A stretch of 64,000 nt of DNA from Actinocorallia herbida (lineage in GTDB: Bacteria > Actinomycetota > Actinomycetes > Streptosporangiales > Streptosporangiaceae), in NCBI RefSeq assembly GCF_003751225.1, contig NZ_RJKE01000001.1:5952001-6016000 (forward strand), read 5' to 3'. Each line of letters starts with the position of its first letter. Position 1 is the first letter of the stretch. This document shows positions 46,034 to 53,824 of the stretch, piece after piece. The notes under the pieces were generated by a model that was given only the letters and a program-made list of their open reading frames with translations, searched no databases and was not told the origin of the DNA. The translations under genes and the position numbers were made by a program.

Positions 46034-46045
46034 TTCGTCTACGAA
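46034..46045. promoter_or_regulatory. Short palindrome upstream of TetR gene
   Basis: TTCGT-CT-ACGAA lies 45 bp upstream of the TetR start and in the divergent region with the SDR gene. It is a candidate autoregulatory operator; the short arms make this tentative. Confidence 0.4.
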
Positions 46046-46089
46046 ATCAACGCTACGCTTATAAGAACGATGTCTACGACAGGAGTTCC

Positions 46090-46698
46090 ATGCCGCGGCG
46101 CAGCAGCAGCACCGATCCGCGGGCTGTCCGGGTCCGGGGGATCATCGAGCGCACCGCGCTGGAACTGGTCACGGAACGGCCGGTCGACACGATCTCGGTG
46201 ACCGAGCTGATCAAGACGGCCGGGGTGAGCAGGCAGGCCTTCTATGAGCACTTCAAGGACCGCGATACAGCGATCATCGCGGCGCTGCGCGGCGATCTGC
46301 TGCAGGCGCTCGACACCCGGACCGAGGAGATCGACGGCGTCCCGATCGTGCTGTCCTCCATCACCCGCCTGGTGGCCGAGCGCAGCGCCCATCACGAGCA
46401 TCTGCGCGGGAGCACCCTCTTCGGGGCCGTGATCGACCTGTGGCGCGAGCAGTTGGCGCCGGCCTGCGGAGAGCTGGCCACGCGACTGATCCAGGAGCGG
46501 AGGGACGAGCTCACCGCGGAGGATCACCGGGCGCTCTCCGCCTTCATCCTCGGTGGGGTGACGGAACTCGTCCGATCATGGGCCAGGGAGACGGCGCAGA
46601 TCCCCCCTGACCGGCAGGCGGAACTTGCCTGGCAGCAGGTGCGCCGCTTCGTCGGCCTCCAGGCGGGGCCGGTGCGGACCGGCACGTCAACGGGCTGA
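46090..46698 (+). CDS. TetR family regulator
   Basis: A 202-residue TetR protein with helix-turn-helix ERPVDTISVTELIKTAGVSRQAFYEHFKDRDTAI, resembling a subgroup whose C-terminus is TetR_C_33-like. AGGAG precedes ATG 46090 by four bases; the longer open frame runs back through the promoter and is rejected. It is divergent from the SDR-hydratase pair, its probable target. Confidence 0.9.
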   Translation: MPRRSSSTDPRAVRVRGIIERTALELVTERPVDTISVTELIKTAGVSRQAFYEHFKDRDTAIIAALRGDLLQALDTRTEEIDGVPIVLSSITRLVAERSAHHEHLRGSTLFGAVIDLWREQLAPACGELATRLIQERRDELTAEDHRALSAFILGGVTELVRSWARETAQIPPDRQAELAWQQVRRFVGLQAGPVRTGTSTG

Positions 46699-46716
46699 GT
46701 CACGTCACGGGCGGAT

Positions 46717-47331
46717 TCAGGGCGCCCGCCTGGCGTCCCGGTCCTGGATCACCAGGTCCAGAAGGTGGTGCATGTACGAGCGGAACCGCGTGACCTCCCG
46801 CGGGTCCTTCGGGTTGCCCGGCTTCTCGGAATGCAAGATCCCGCCCACCACGAAGCCGTAGACGCACCACTCGAAGACGCTGGTGACCATCTCGTACCGG
46901 CCCTGGTCAGGGTACTCCTGACCGAACAGCCCACGCAGGCGCCGCCGTGCCGGAGCCCGGAAGCGCTCCTCGACGTCCGAAAGGTCCAGAGCGTCGGACA
47001 GACTGCGATGCTGCCACAGATAGGCGAGCTCCGGATTCGCCACATGCAGGTCGATGGCCCTGTCGAGCCACTCGTGCCTTCCCCGATCACCAGCGGGAAG
47101 GTCCCTGAACGCCTCCTCGTAGAGCTTGAGGTAGGTCTGGCTCAGCCCTTCCATGACCGCCTCGTAGAGGGCGCGTTTGCCTCCGGCGGCCGCTATCGCC
47201 TCGACACCGACGCCCGCGGCATCGGCAATCATCTCCGCGCTGGTGCCGTCGTATCCGAGAGCCGCGAACAGCCTTCTTGAGACGACCACCAGGTCTGGGT
47301 CGACGCCATCGGCCGGTCTCTCCGAAGCCAT
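46717..47331 (-). CDS. TetR family regulator, probable cluster repressor
   Basis: A 204-residue TetR protein: RRLFAALGYDGTSAEMIADAAGVGVEAIAAAGGKRALYEAVMEG is the DNA-binding region. It is a paralogue of the TetR protein at 2257-2841. It is divergent from the SDR gene at 47498, with a 25-bp dyad between them, and is the nearest regulator to several promoters that share this dyad's half-site. This makes it the best candidate for the cluster regulator. Confidence 0.88.
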   Translation of the reverse strand: MASERPADGVDPDLVVVSRRLFAALGYDGTSAEMIADAAGVGVEAIAAAGGKRALYEAVMEGLSQTYLKLYEEAFRDLPAGDRGRHEWLDRAIDLHVANPELAYLWQHRSLSDALDLSDVEERFRAPARRRLRGLFGQEYPDQGRYEMVTSVFEWCVYGFVVGGILHSEKPGNPKDPREVTRFRSYMHHLLDLVIQDRDARRAP

Positions 47332-47436
47332 GACTCAGCCTAAGCACCACGCGCCCCATGCCCGAATCAAGCGAACACCAAGGATTCCCCCGGACGACTC
47401 CGTCAGCCGACGTCCGATCCCGCACCGCCGGACAAC

Positions 47437-47461
47437 ACATAGTTTACGAAGTAGTCTATGT
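47437..47461. promoter_or_regulatory. 25-bp operator-like dyad (ACATAG...CTATGT)
   Basis: ACATAG-TT-TAC-GAA-GTA-GT-CTATGT is a nested dyad in the promoter of the SDR at 47498. Its minus strand contains GTAAACTATGT, also found in the palindrome at 53343-53386. Confidence 0.65.
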
Positions 47462-47497
47462 TGGACGTGTCCTTTCCCCTCCCAGGAGGTTCCTCAC

Positions 47498-48262
47498 ATG
47501 CGCATCGAAAGCATCAGCGCGCTCGTGACCGGCGGCGCTTCAGGTCTCGGCCTCGGCACCGTCAAGCGGCTGGCCAAAGCCGGAGCCCACGTCGTCATCG
47601 CCGATCTGCCCCGTTCCCAAGGGCAGGGCGTCGCCGAGGAACTGGGCGAGAACGTGCGGTTCGTCCCTACCGACGTCACCTCCACCGAGCAGGTCCAGGC
47701 GGCCATCGCGGCGGCCCGGGAGGCGGGCCCGCTGCGGGCCCTCGTGCACTGCGCGGGGATCGGCAACGCCATCCGGGTGGTCGGCCGTGACGGCGAGCCC
47801 GGTGACCTGGCCGGATTCGAGCGGGTGATCGGGGTCAACCTGATCGGCTCCTACAACGTGCTGCGGCTGGGCGCCGCCGCGATGGCCGCCAACGAGCCGG
47901 TCGACGGCGAGCGCGGCGCCATCGTACTGACCGCGTCCGTCGCCGCCTTCGAGGGCCAGATCGGCCAGATCGCCTACAGCGCCTCCAAGAGCGGCGTCGT
48001 CGGCATGACGATCGTGGCGGCCCGGGACCTGGCCTCCCGCAACGTCCGGGTGAACACCATCGCGCCCGGCTTGATGGACACCCCGCTGTTCGCCTCGCTC
48101 CGCGAGGACGTCCGGCAGTCCCTGGCGTCGGCGATCCCGAACCCGCAGCGCTTCGGCACCACCGACGAGTACGCGCACACAGCCCAGTTCATCATCGAGA
48201 ACGCCTATGTCAACGGCGAGACGATCCGCCTCGACGGCGCCATCCGGATGGCGCCCCGCTGA
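47498..48262 (+). CDS. SDR, 3-hydroxyacyl-CoA dehydrogenase type 2 (HSD17B10-like)
   Basis: A 254-residue [68 protein letters not shown] and [40 protein letters not shown]. The last two stretches are hallmarks of type 2 3-hydroxyacyl-CoA dehydrogenases, which oxidise 3-hydroxy (including 2-methyl-3-hydroxy) acyl-CoAs with NAD. AGGAGG precedes ATG 47498. It opens the second catabolic cluster. A paralogue lies at 50460-51218. Confidence 0.92.
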   Translation: MRIESISALVTGGASGLGLGTVKRLAKAGAHVVIADLPRSQGQGVAEELGENVRFVPTDVTSTEQVQAAIAAAREAGPLRALVHCAGIGNAIRVVGRDGEPGDLAGFERVIGVNLIGSYNVLRLGAAAMAANEPVDGERGAIVLTASVAAFEGQIGQIAYSASKSGVVGMTIVAARDLASRNVRVNTIAPGLMDTPLFASLREDVRQSLASAIPNPQRFGTTDEYAHTAQFIIENAYVNGETIRLDGAIRMAPR

Positions 48263-48432
48263 CCGTCCGCCGCCGCGGGGCGACCCCGCCCAGGCGGTGG
48301 ACGCCCGGCCGGTCCGCTGACGGTACGGACCGGCCTCCCGCCTCGGCCCGACCTTGACCGGGGCTGTGGCCCATGGCGGCCTCGTACGGGCGACACGGCC
48401 GGCTTCCAGACCCCTGGATTCAGCACATGATT

Positions 48433-48441
48433 ACTAGGTTC
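48433..48441 (-). promoter_or_regulatory. GAACCTAGT half-site upstream of CaiB-type gene
   Basis: On the minus strand this reads GAACCTAGT, identical to the 9-mer at 55661-55669 before the ABC importer genes. It lies 20 bp before the CaiB-type start codon. Confidence 0.4.
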
Positions 48442-48461
48442 TCGATCTTGCGGAGGCTTGG

Positions 48462-49589
48462 ATGAGCGAGGGACCCCTGTCCGGTGTCCGCGTCCTCGAA
48501 CTCGAAGGCATAGGCCCTGCGCCGATGGCGGCGATGCTCCTCGCCGAGATGGGCGCCGACGTCGTGCGTGTGGACAGGCCGACGGAACCCGCGTTCCCCG
48601 ACGTCCTCGACCGCGGCCGCCGATCGGTCGTGATCGACTTGAAGCACCCGGAAGGCGCCGAGGCCGTCCTTCGCCTCGCCGAGAAGGCCGACATCCTGAT
48701 CGAGGGCTTCCGGCCCGGCGTCGCCGAGCGGCTCGGAATCGGGCCTGAGGCCGCCCTCGCGCGCAACCCCGCGCTGGTCTACGGGCGGATGACCGGCTGG
48801 GGCCAGACCGGCCCGCGAGCTCGCACCGCCGGGCACGACCTCAACTACATCGCCCTGACCGGCGTGCTCGCGGCCATCGGCCCCGCCGAAGGACCGCCGT
48901 CCATCCCGCTGAACCTCGTCGGAGACTTCGGCGGCGGGTCCCTCTACCTCGTCGTCGGTATCCTGGCCGCGATGCACGCCGCCCGCGCCACGGGCCGGGG
49001 CCAGGTCATCGACGCGGCGATCGTCGACGGCGCCACCCACCTCGCCGCGATGATCTGGGCGGAACGGCAGTCCAACGGATGGACCGACCGCAGGGCCGAC
49101 AACCTCCTCGACGGCGGCACTCCCTTCTACTCGATCTACGAGACCGCCGACGGCGGCTGGTTCACGGTGGGCGCCCTCGAATCCCAGTTCTATGCCGAGC
49201 TGGTCCGTCTCCTCGACCTCCCAGAATGGGCCGACGCTCAGTGGGACCGCGACCGCTGGGCGCAGATGCGCGCCGCCTTCGCGACCCGTTTCGCCACCCG
49301 CACCCGCGCCGAGTGGACGGAGCGCTTCGAGCACAGCGACGCCTGCGCGGCCCCGGTCCTCACCTGGGGTGAGGCGCCCTCGGACCCGCATCTCCGCTCC
49401 CGGGCCGCGCACACGGCTGTCGACGGTTTTCCCGTCCCCTCCCCCGCTCCCCGCTTCTCGGAGACGCCCTCCTCCCCAGCCCGGCATCTGGGGCCGCGCG
49501 GAGCCCATTCGTCCGCCGTGCTCACCGAGTGGGGTGTCGCCGACGCGGCGGAACTGCTCGCTTCGGGCACCGTCCGGCAAGCTCACTGA
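48462..49589 (+). CDS. CaiB/BaiF-type protein, alpha-methylacyl-CoA racemase-like
   Basis: A 375-residue class III CoA-transferase-fold protein: LSGVRVLELEGIGPAPMAAMLLAEMGADVVRVDRP, RSVVIDLKHPEGAEAVLRL, MTGWGQTGPRARTAGHDLNYI (with the GHD Asp) and FEHSDACAAPVLTWGEAPSDPH. It is closest in pattern to alpha-methylacyl-CoA racemases, like the paralogue at 13168. In this cluster it would epimerise a 2-methyl-branched CoA ester before dehydrogenation. Confidence 0.9.
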   Translation: MSEGPLSGVRVLELEGIGPAPMAAMLLAEMGADVVRVDRPTEPAFPDVLDRGRRSVVIDLKHPEGAEAVLRLAEKADILIEGFRPGVAERLGIGPEAALARNPALVYGRMTGWGQTGPRARTAGHDLNYIALTGVLAAIGPAEGPPSIPLNLVGDFGGGSLYLVVGILAAMHAARATGRGQVIDAAIVDGATHLAAMIWAERQSNGWTDRRADNLLDGGTPFYSIYETADGGWFTVGALESQFYAELVRLLDLPEWADAQWDRDRWAQMRAAFATRFATRTRAEWTERFEHSDACAAPVLTWGEAPSDPHLRSRAAHTAVDGFPVPSPAPRFSETPSSPARHLGPRGAHSSAVLTEWGVADAAELLASGTVRQAH

Positions 49590-49637
49590 CGTAAGACCAG
49601 GCGACACCCGCACGTCGCCGCGAGAAACGGAGATCCG

Positions 49638-50411
49638 ATGGACCTCACCACCCTGATCTACGAGGTGTCCGACCACGTCGCCACCATCACGATCAACCGC
49701 CCCGACGCGCTGAACAGCTTCAACGACACGATGTGCGACGAGTTCTCGGCGGTCTGGAAGACCGTCCGGGAGGACGACGACGTGCACGTCGTCGTCCTCC
49801 GGGCGGCGGGAGACCGGGCGTTCTCCACCGGGGTCGATGTCCGGCAGGGCATCTTCCAGCATCCGAACCTGTGGAGCCAGGACGACCCGGGCGAGAAGCT
49901 GTCCCCGAAGCTCAACCGGGTCTGGAAGCCCGTGGTCGCCTGCGTGCAGGGGATGGCCGCCGGCGGCGCGTTCTACTGGCTGAACGAGTCCGACATCATC
50001 ATCTGCACCGAGGACGCCACGTTCTTCGACCCGCACGTCACCTACGGGATGACCGCCGCGCTGGAGCCGATCGGCCTCTCCCGCCGCATCCCGCTCAGCG
50101 ACGTCCTGCGCATGACCCTGCTCGGGCTCGATGAGCGCATGTCGGCCGCCCGCGCGCTCCAGGTGGGTCTGGTCACCGAGATCGTCGACCAGGAGCGGCT
50201 CTGGACCCGGGGCGACGAGATCGCCCGTGCCATCGCCGCCAAGCCTCCGGCGGCCATCCAGGGGAGCGTCCGCGCAATCTGGGAGTCCCTGGACACCGGA
50301 CGCACCCAGGCCCTGCGCACCGGTCTGTCCTACACCCAGATCGGCAACCCCATCGGCATGGCGCAGGTCGACCGGGCCACGGCCACCAAGCCGGACTGGA
50401 CGCTGCGCTGA
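49638..50411 (+). CDS. Enoyl-CoA hydratase/isomerase family protein
   Basis: A 257-residue crotonase with NRPDALNSFNDTMCDEF, VVLRAAGDRAFSTGVDVRQGIF and VACVQGMAAGGAFYWLNESDIIICTEDATFFDPHVTYGM. The second catalytic position is near HVTYGMTAALEPIGL, differing from true hydratases, so its exact reaction is uncertain. It follows the CaiB-type gene by 48 bp and likely belongs to the same transcript. Confidence 0.88.
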   Translation: MDLTTLIYEVSDHVATITINRPDALNSFNDTMCDEFSAVWKTVREDDDVHVVVLRAAGDRAFSTGVDVRQGIFQHPNLWSQDDPGEKLSPKLNRVWKPVVACVQGMAAGGAFYWLNESDIIICTEDATFFDPHVTYGMTAALEPIGLSRRIPLSDVLRMTLLGLDERMSAARALQVGLVTEIVDQERLWTRGDEIARAIAAKPPAAIQGSVRAIWESLDTGRTQALRTGLSYTQIGNPIGMAQVDRATATKPDWTLR

Positions 50412-50429
50412 CCCACCCCCGGGCCCTGA

Positions 50430-50451
50430 ACATAGTGAACTAAGTACTATG
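50430..50451. promoter_or_regulatory. Operator-like dyad overlapping a -10 element
   Basis: ACATAGTGAACTAAGTACTATG has arms CATAGT and ACTATG. The overlapping TATGAT at 50448-50453 is a good -10 hexamer, 7 bp before the next start codon. GTGAACTAAGT inside it matches the shared half-site. Confidence 0.6.
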
Positions 50452-50459
50452 ATTAGGTC

Positions 50460-51218
50460 ATGGACATCAAGAACAAGAAGGTCGCGGTCTTCGGTGGCGC
50501 GTCCGGCATGGGACGTGCCACCGCCGAGCTCTTCGCAGCACAGGGCGCTACGGTCACCATCCTCGACCGCCCCTCCTCGGACGGAGCGACGGTCGCCAAG
50601 GAGATCGGGGCGACGTTCCACCCCGTCGACATCACCGACTTTGAGGGCACTGAAAGCATCTTCGCGGCCGCCGTCGCGGAACTCGGCGGCCTGCACGTCG
50701 TGGTCACCACGGCGGGCGGCGGGACCGTCGAGCGCACCCTGGGGCGCAAGGGCCCGCACAGCCTCGACGCCTTCCGGCAGACCCTCGACCTGAACGTCGT
50801 CGCGAGCTTCAACATCGCCCGGCTCGCCGCGTCCCACATGAGCGGCAACGAGCCCGAGGACGACGAGCGCGGCGTCATCATCATGACGTCGTCGATCGCC
50901 GCTTTCGAGGGCCAGATCGGGCAGGTCGCCTACACCGCCGCCAAGGCCGGCATCGCGGGCATGGCGCTGACGATGGCCCGCGACCTCGGCTCGCTCGGCA
51001 TCCGGGTCCTGGCCATCGCCCCCAGCCTCTTCGCGACGGGCGCCACCGCCGCCATCCCGGACGAGGCCACCAAGGCCCTGGTCAAGGACGCGGCCTTCCC
51101 GCACCGCATGGGCCGCCCGGAGGAGTACGCCAAGCTCGCCCTCGCGGTCGTCGACAACGCCATGCTCAACGGCCAGTGCCTCCGCCTGGACGCCGGGCAG
51201 CGCTTCGCCCCCCGGTGA
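50460..51218 (+). CDS. SDR, 3-hydroxyacyl-CoA dehydrogenase type 2-like
   Basis: A 252-residue [58 protein letters not shown] and FPHRMGRPEEYAKLALAVVDNAMLNGQCLRLDAGQRFAPR. It is a paralogue of the protein at 47498. The -10 hexamer TATGAT ends 6 bp before the ATG, so the mRNA is probably leaderless or nearly so. The final codons overlap the thioesterase start (GTGA). Confidence 0.9.
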   Translation: MDIKNKKVAVFGGASGMGRATAELFAAQGATVTILDRPSSDGATVAKEIGATFHPVDITDFEGTESIFAAAVAELGGLHVVVTTAGGGTVERTLGRKGPHSLDAFRQTLDLNVVASFNIARLAASHMSGNEPEDDERGVIIMTSSIAAFEGQIGQVAYTAAKAGIAGMALTMARDLGSLGIRVLAIAPSLFATGATAAIPDEATKALVKDAAFPHRMGRPEEYAKLALAVVDNAMLNGQCLRLDAGQRFAPR

Positions 51219-52105
51219 CGACCACGGCACCGGGCATGACCGAGATCCTGGGACTGGAACGCCTTGAGGAGTTCCTGTTCCGCGGCCGGGGCACGCCCAC
51301 CGAGTCGGCCTGGATGTTCGGCGGGGAGGTCGTGGCCCAGGCGCTGATGGCGGCCGGCCGCACCGTACCCCCCGACCGTCCGGTCCACTCGGTGCACGCG
51401 AACTTCCTGCGGCCCGGCGACCCGTCCGAGCCCGTCCTCTACCGGGTGGAGGCGACCCGGGACGGGGCCGGCTTCAGCACCCGGCGCTCGATCGGCCTCC
51501 AGCACGGCAAGCAGATCTTCCAGCTCACCGCGTCGTTCCACGTCCCGGAGCCCGGATACCGGCACGAGCCCGCGGTGGCGCCGCGTCCCGGCCCGGAGAC
51601 CCTGGTCTCCTCCGAGGAGACCCTGGCCCTGGCCGACGCCGAGACCCGCAAGTGGTTCGACCGGATGCACCGGGAGATGCCGCTCGAAGTGCGGTTCGCC
51701 ACGGGCCCCGGCCGGACCGCGACGGAGGGCGGCCATCCTCCCGTGCACCGGTTCTGGTTCCGCTCCGCGCACCCGCTGCCGGACGATCCGCTGCTGCACA
51801 CGTGTGTGCTGGCCTATGCCTCCGACCTGCTCCTCCTGGCGTCCGCGCTGCCCCCGCACCGGCCGACCATCGACGACCGGATCATGTTCGCCAGCCTCGA
51901 CCACACGCTGTGGCTGCACGGGCCGGTCCGGGCCGACGACTGGCTGTTCTACGACCAGGAGGGCCTGTGGGCGGGCGGCGGCCGGGCGCTGTGCCGGGGC
52001 GCGATGTCGGACGGCTCCGGCAGGCTCGTCGCGAATGTCGCGCAGGAAGGACTGATCCGCGTCCCTGAGCACACCCCAGGCACCTCGGAATCGAGGAGAG
52101 GCTAG
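51215..52105 (+). CDS. tesB: Acyl-CoA thioesterase II
   Basis: A 296-residue double-hotdog thioesterase hydrolysing acyl-CoA to acid and CoA. Typical stretches are FRGRGTPTESAWMFGGEVVAQALMAAGRTV, VHSVHANFLRPGDPSEPVLYRVEATRDGAGFSTRRS and ASLDHTLWLHGPVRADDWLFYDQEG, close to TesB. GTG 51215 overlaps the SDR stop and is preferred for coupling; ATG 51236 is possible. In a catabolic cluster it may recycle CoA from dead-end esters. Confidence 0.9.
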   Translation: MTTTAPGMTEILGLERLEEFLFRGRGTPTESAWMFGGEVVAQALMAAGRTVPPDRPVHSVHANFLRPGDPSEPVLYRVEATRDGAGFSTRRSIGLQHGKQIFQLTASFHVPEPGYRHEPAVAPRPGPETLVSSEETLALADAETRKWFDRMHREMPLEVRFATGPGRTATEGGHPPVHRFWFRSAHPLPDDPLLHTCVLAYASDLLLLASALPPHRPTIDDRIMFASLDHTLWLHGPVRADDWLFYDQEGLWAGGGRALCRGAMSDGSGRLVANVAQEGLIRVPEHTPGTSESRRG

Positions 52106-52125
52106 TACCTCGCTCCGCATCCGCG

Positions 52126-52154
52126 GGCCGGGGACGAAGGCTTCGTCCCCGGCC
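52126..52154. terminator. Bidirectional terminator hairpin
   Basis: GGCCGGGGACGAAG and its complement are separated by one base, giving up to 14 bp of stem (fewer at the tip). It lies between the convergent thioesterase and metallo-hydrolase genes. Confidence 0.8.
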
Positions 52155-52238
52155 GTTCGGTTTCGGCATTGGCACGGATAGCAGGCCGCCCCACGACGGG
52201 ACGGCCTGATGGCACCCATACGAAGCGGTGGGGCCGCG

Positions 52239-53360
52239 CTACCCGAGGCCCGGTCTCGACCACCGTTCCGTCGCACCTCCGTGCTCGACGACCAGCCCGC
52301 GGCGGGCGAGGAGCTTCAGGCAGGCCATCGCCTCCGACAGGGCGACACTCAGCGCGAAGCCACGCAGGTCGGCGAGCGGCCGGCTGCGGCGCAGGTCGCC
52401 GGCGGCCACCTCCCAGGCGGTCACGGACTCGGTTCCGACGGCCGCCAACGCGCGCGCGATCCGGTCCTCGTGGAACTCCTTGATCTCGGCCACCCTGCCC
52501 GGCAGGCCCGTGAACCTGTGCTCGTGCGCGGCGAGGATCTCCTCGGCCGGCAGGTCCCGCACCTTGTCGAGGGAGTCGAGGCAGTCGCCGAGCGGATCGT
52601 GCTCCGGCGTGGAGGGCTCCGGCAGCCCTGCCACGATCCGCGGCAGGACGTGGTCGCCGGAGAAGAGGAGGCGTTGGCCTTCCTCCCAGAAGCACAGGTG
52701 GCCCGGTGAGTGGCCGGGCGTCCAGATCGTCCGCAGCCGTCGTCCGGGCACAGGCGCCCATGCGCCGTCGCGCAGCTCGACGTCCGGCATCGGGAGGTCG
52801 AGAGGGGCGCGTCCCAGGTTGTCCACGGCTCCCGCAATCGCGTCCTCGGGTGCCCCCGCCCTGCGCATGAGCCGTTCCACCCGGCCCGCAGGATCGCTCG
52901 CGAAGTGCCTGAGCACGGGCACATCGGCGGGATGCAGCCCGACCCAGGCGCCCGAGAGCGCGCGCACCCGCCCCGCGATGCCGAAGTGGTCGAGGTGGGC
53001 ATGGGTCGCGAGCACGCCCTGGACCTCGCCCACCGCAGTCCCGATCTCCGCGAGGCCCGCCTCCAGCGCCACCAGCGCCTCAGGCGTATCCCACCCCGCA
53101 TCGACGAGATACGGCCCCCGGTCACTCTCCAGCACGTACACCAGCACATACCCGGGCGCACCGGGCAGCGGCACCGGAACGCTCCACACCCCCGGCCGGA
53201 CCTTCTCCGCCGAGGGCCTCTCCCGTGGCCGCCCACCTACGGTGCCGCCAGCCGCGCGCGGGGACGGCGTCGCATCCAGCCGCGACCCGCTTTCGATTCC
53301 CCGATCCTGAATGAGCCCCACTGCGCCACTCCTCGCCGTCTGCCCTAAGGTGTCTAACAT
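52239..53360 (-). CDS. MBL-fold metallo-hydrolase
   Basis: A 373-residue metallo-beta-lactamase-fold protein. Zinc ligands are in ATHAHLDHFG (HxHxDH), WTPGHSPGHLCF, LFSGDHVLP and AAHEHRF. A C-terminal helical region of about 90 residues (winged-helix-like) follows, as in LACTB2-type hydrolases. It may hydrolyse thioesters or lactones. The first ATG at 53360 lies inside a 44-bp palindrome, and the N-terminal 55 residues are poorly conserved; a later start is possible. No role in antibiotic resistance is implied. Confidence 0.85.
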   Translation of the reverse strand: MLDTLGQTARSGAVGLIQDRGIESGSRLDATPSPRAAGGTVGGRPRERPSAEKVRPGVWSVPVPLPGAPGYVLVYVLESDRGPYLVDAGWDTPEALVALEAGLAEIGTAVGEVQGVLATHAHLDHFGIAGRVRALSGAWVGLHPADVPVLRHFASDPAGRVERLMRRAGAPEDAIAGAVDNLGRAPLDLPMPDVELRDGAWAPVPGRRLRTIWTPGHSPGHLCFWEEGQRLLFSGDHVLPRIVAGLPEPSTPEHDPLGDCLDSLDKVRDLPAEEILAAHEHRFTGLPGRVAEIKEFHEDRIARALAAVGTESVTAWEVAAGDLRRSRPLADLRGFALSVALSEAMACLKLLARRGLVVEHGGATERWSRPGLG

Positions 53361-53386
53361 AGTTTACTATGTTAGACACCTTAGGG
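53343..53386. promoter_or_regulatory. 44-bp perfect palindrome at the metallo-hydrolase start
   Basis: Arms of 21 bp with a 2-bp TT spacer are perfectly complementary; the core is AACATAGT-TT-ACTATGTT. It covers the ATG of the minus-strand metallo-hydrolase and gives a mirror-image ATG (MLDTLG in both directions). It contains the GTAAACTATGT half-site twice in opposite orientation, so it is a strong operator candidate. Confidence 0.75.
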
Positions 53387-53459
53387 TTCTGCGCCAGCCA
53401 GGTAGTGGTGGTGGCGTGCCTCGCAACCCGACTGCGGCTGGAGCGCCGCCCGACTGGCC

Positions 53460-53690
53460 GCCTGGCCAACAGCCCGCCAACGGCCCGAAGATCGCCGCCA
53501 TCGACGCCGCGCGAGCTGCCGGACGCGTGTGCGAGGACGACCCCGCCGACCTGATGGGCCTGATCATCGCCATGGCGTGGACGTGGTCGCCCGCCAGTGC
53601 CTTCTACGCCGCGAAGGCCGACGATCCCGCTGCCCGACCACGACCACCGCCGCGCCCTGCTGCACGACTGCGTCGTGCGCTGTCGCGCCA
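53460..53690 (+). pseudogene. C-terminal relic of a TetR family regulator
   Basis: The frame GPKIAAIDAARAAGRVCEDDPADLMGLIIAMAWTWSPAS is typical of the ligand-domain end of actinobacterial TetR proteins (ADLxxLVIALAxxWSPAS). After a frameshift near 53626, DHDHRRALLHDCVVR completes it. The helix-turn-helix half is absent. A TetR gene divergent from the metallo-hydrolase therefore once stood next to the 44-bp palindrome. Confidence 0.6.
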
Positions 53691-53824
53691 TGACCGGCCC
53701 TTCGCACCGCGAGCCACGCGAACGATTAGGGACACGGATAAGAAGGATCACAGCGGCAGGCGGGCAGGTGACCGGACTCTCCCCACTAAACTGAGGGCAC
53801 TCAACCCCCGGAAGGGAGCAGATC

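Noticed and set aside
45868-46089. N-terminal extension of the TetR protein at 46090
   Set aside because: The extension crosses the divergent promoter region and lacks family similarity; AGGAG precedes the ATG at 46090.
52239-53360. Beta-lactamase resistance gene
   Set aside because: The HxHxDH motif marks the MBL superfamily generally; the C-terminal extension and context fit a thioester or lactone hydrolase.
53369-53554. A 61-codon frame starting at the mirror ATG of the large palindrome
   Set aside because: Its start exists only because of the symmetry; the rest resembles no protein and lies upstream of the TetR relic in another frame.
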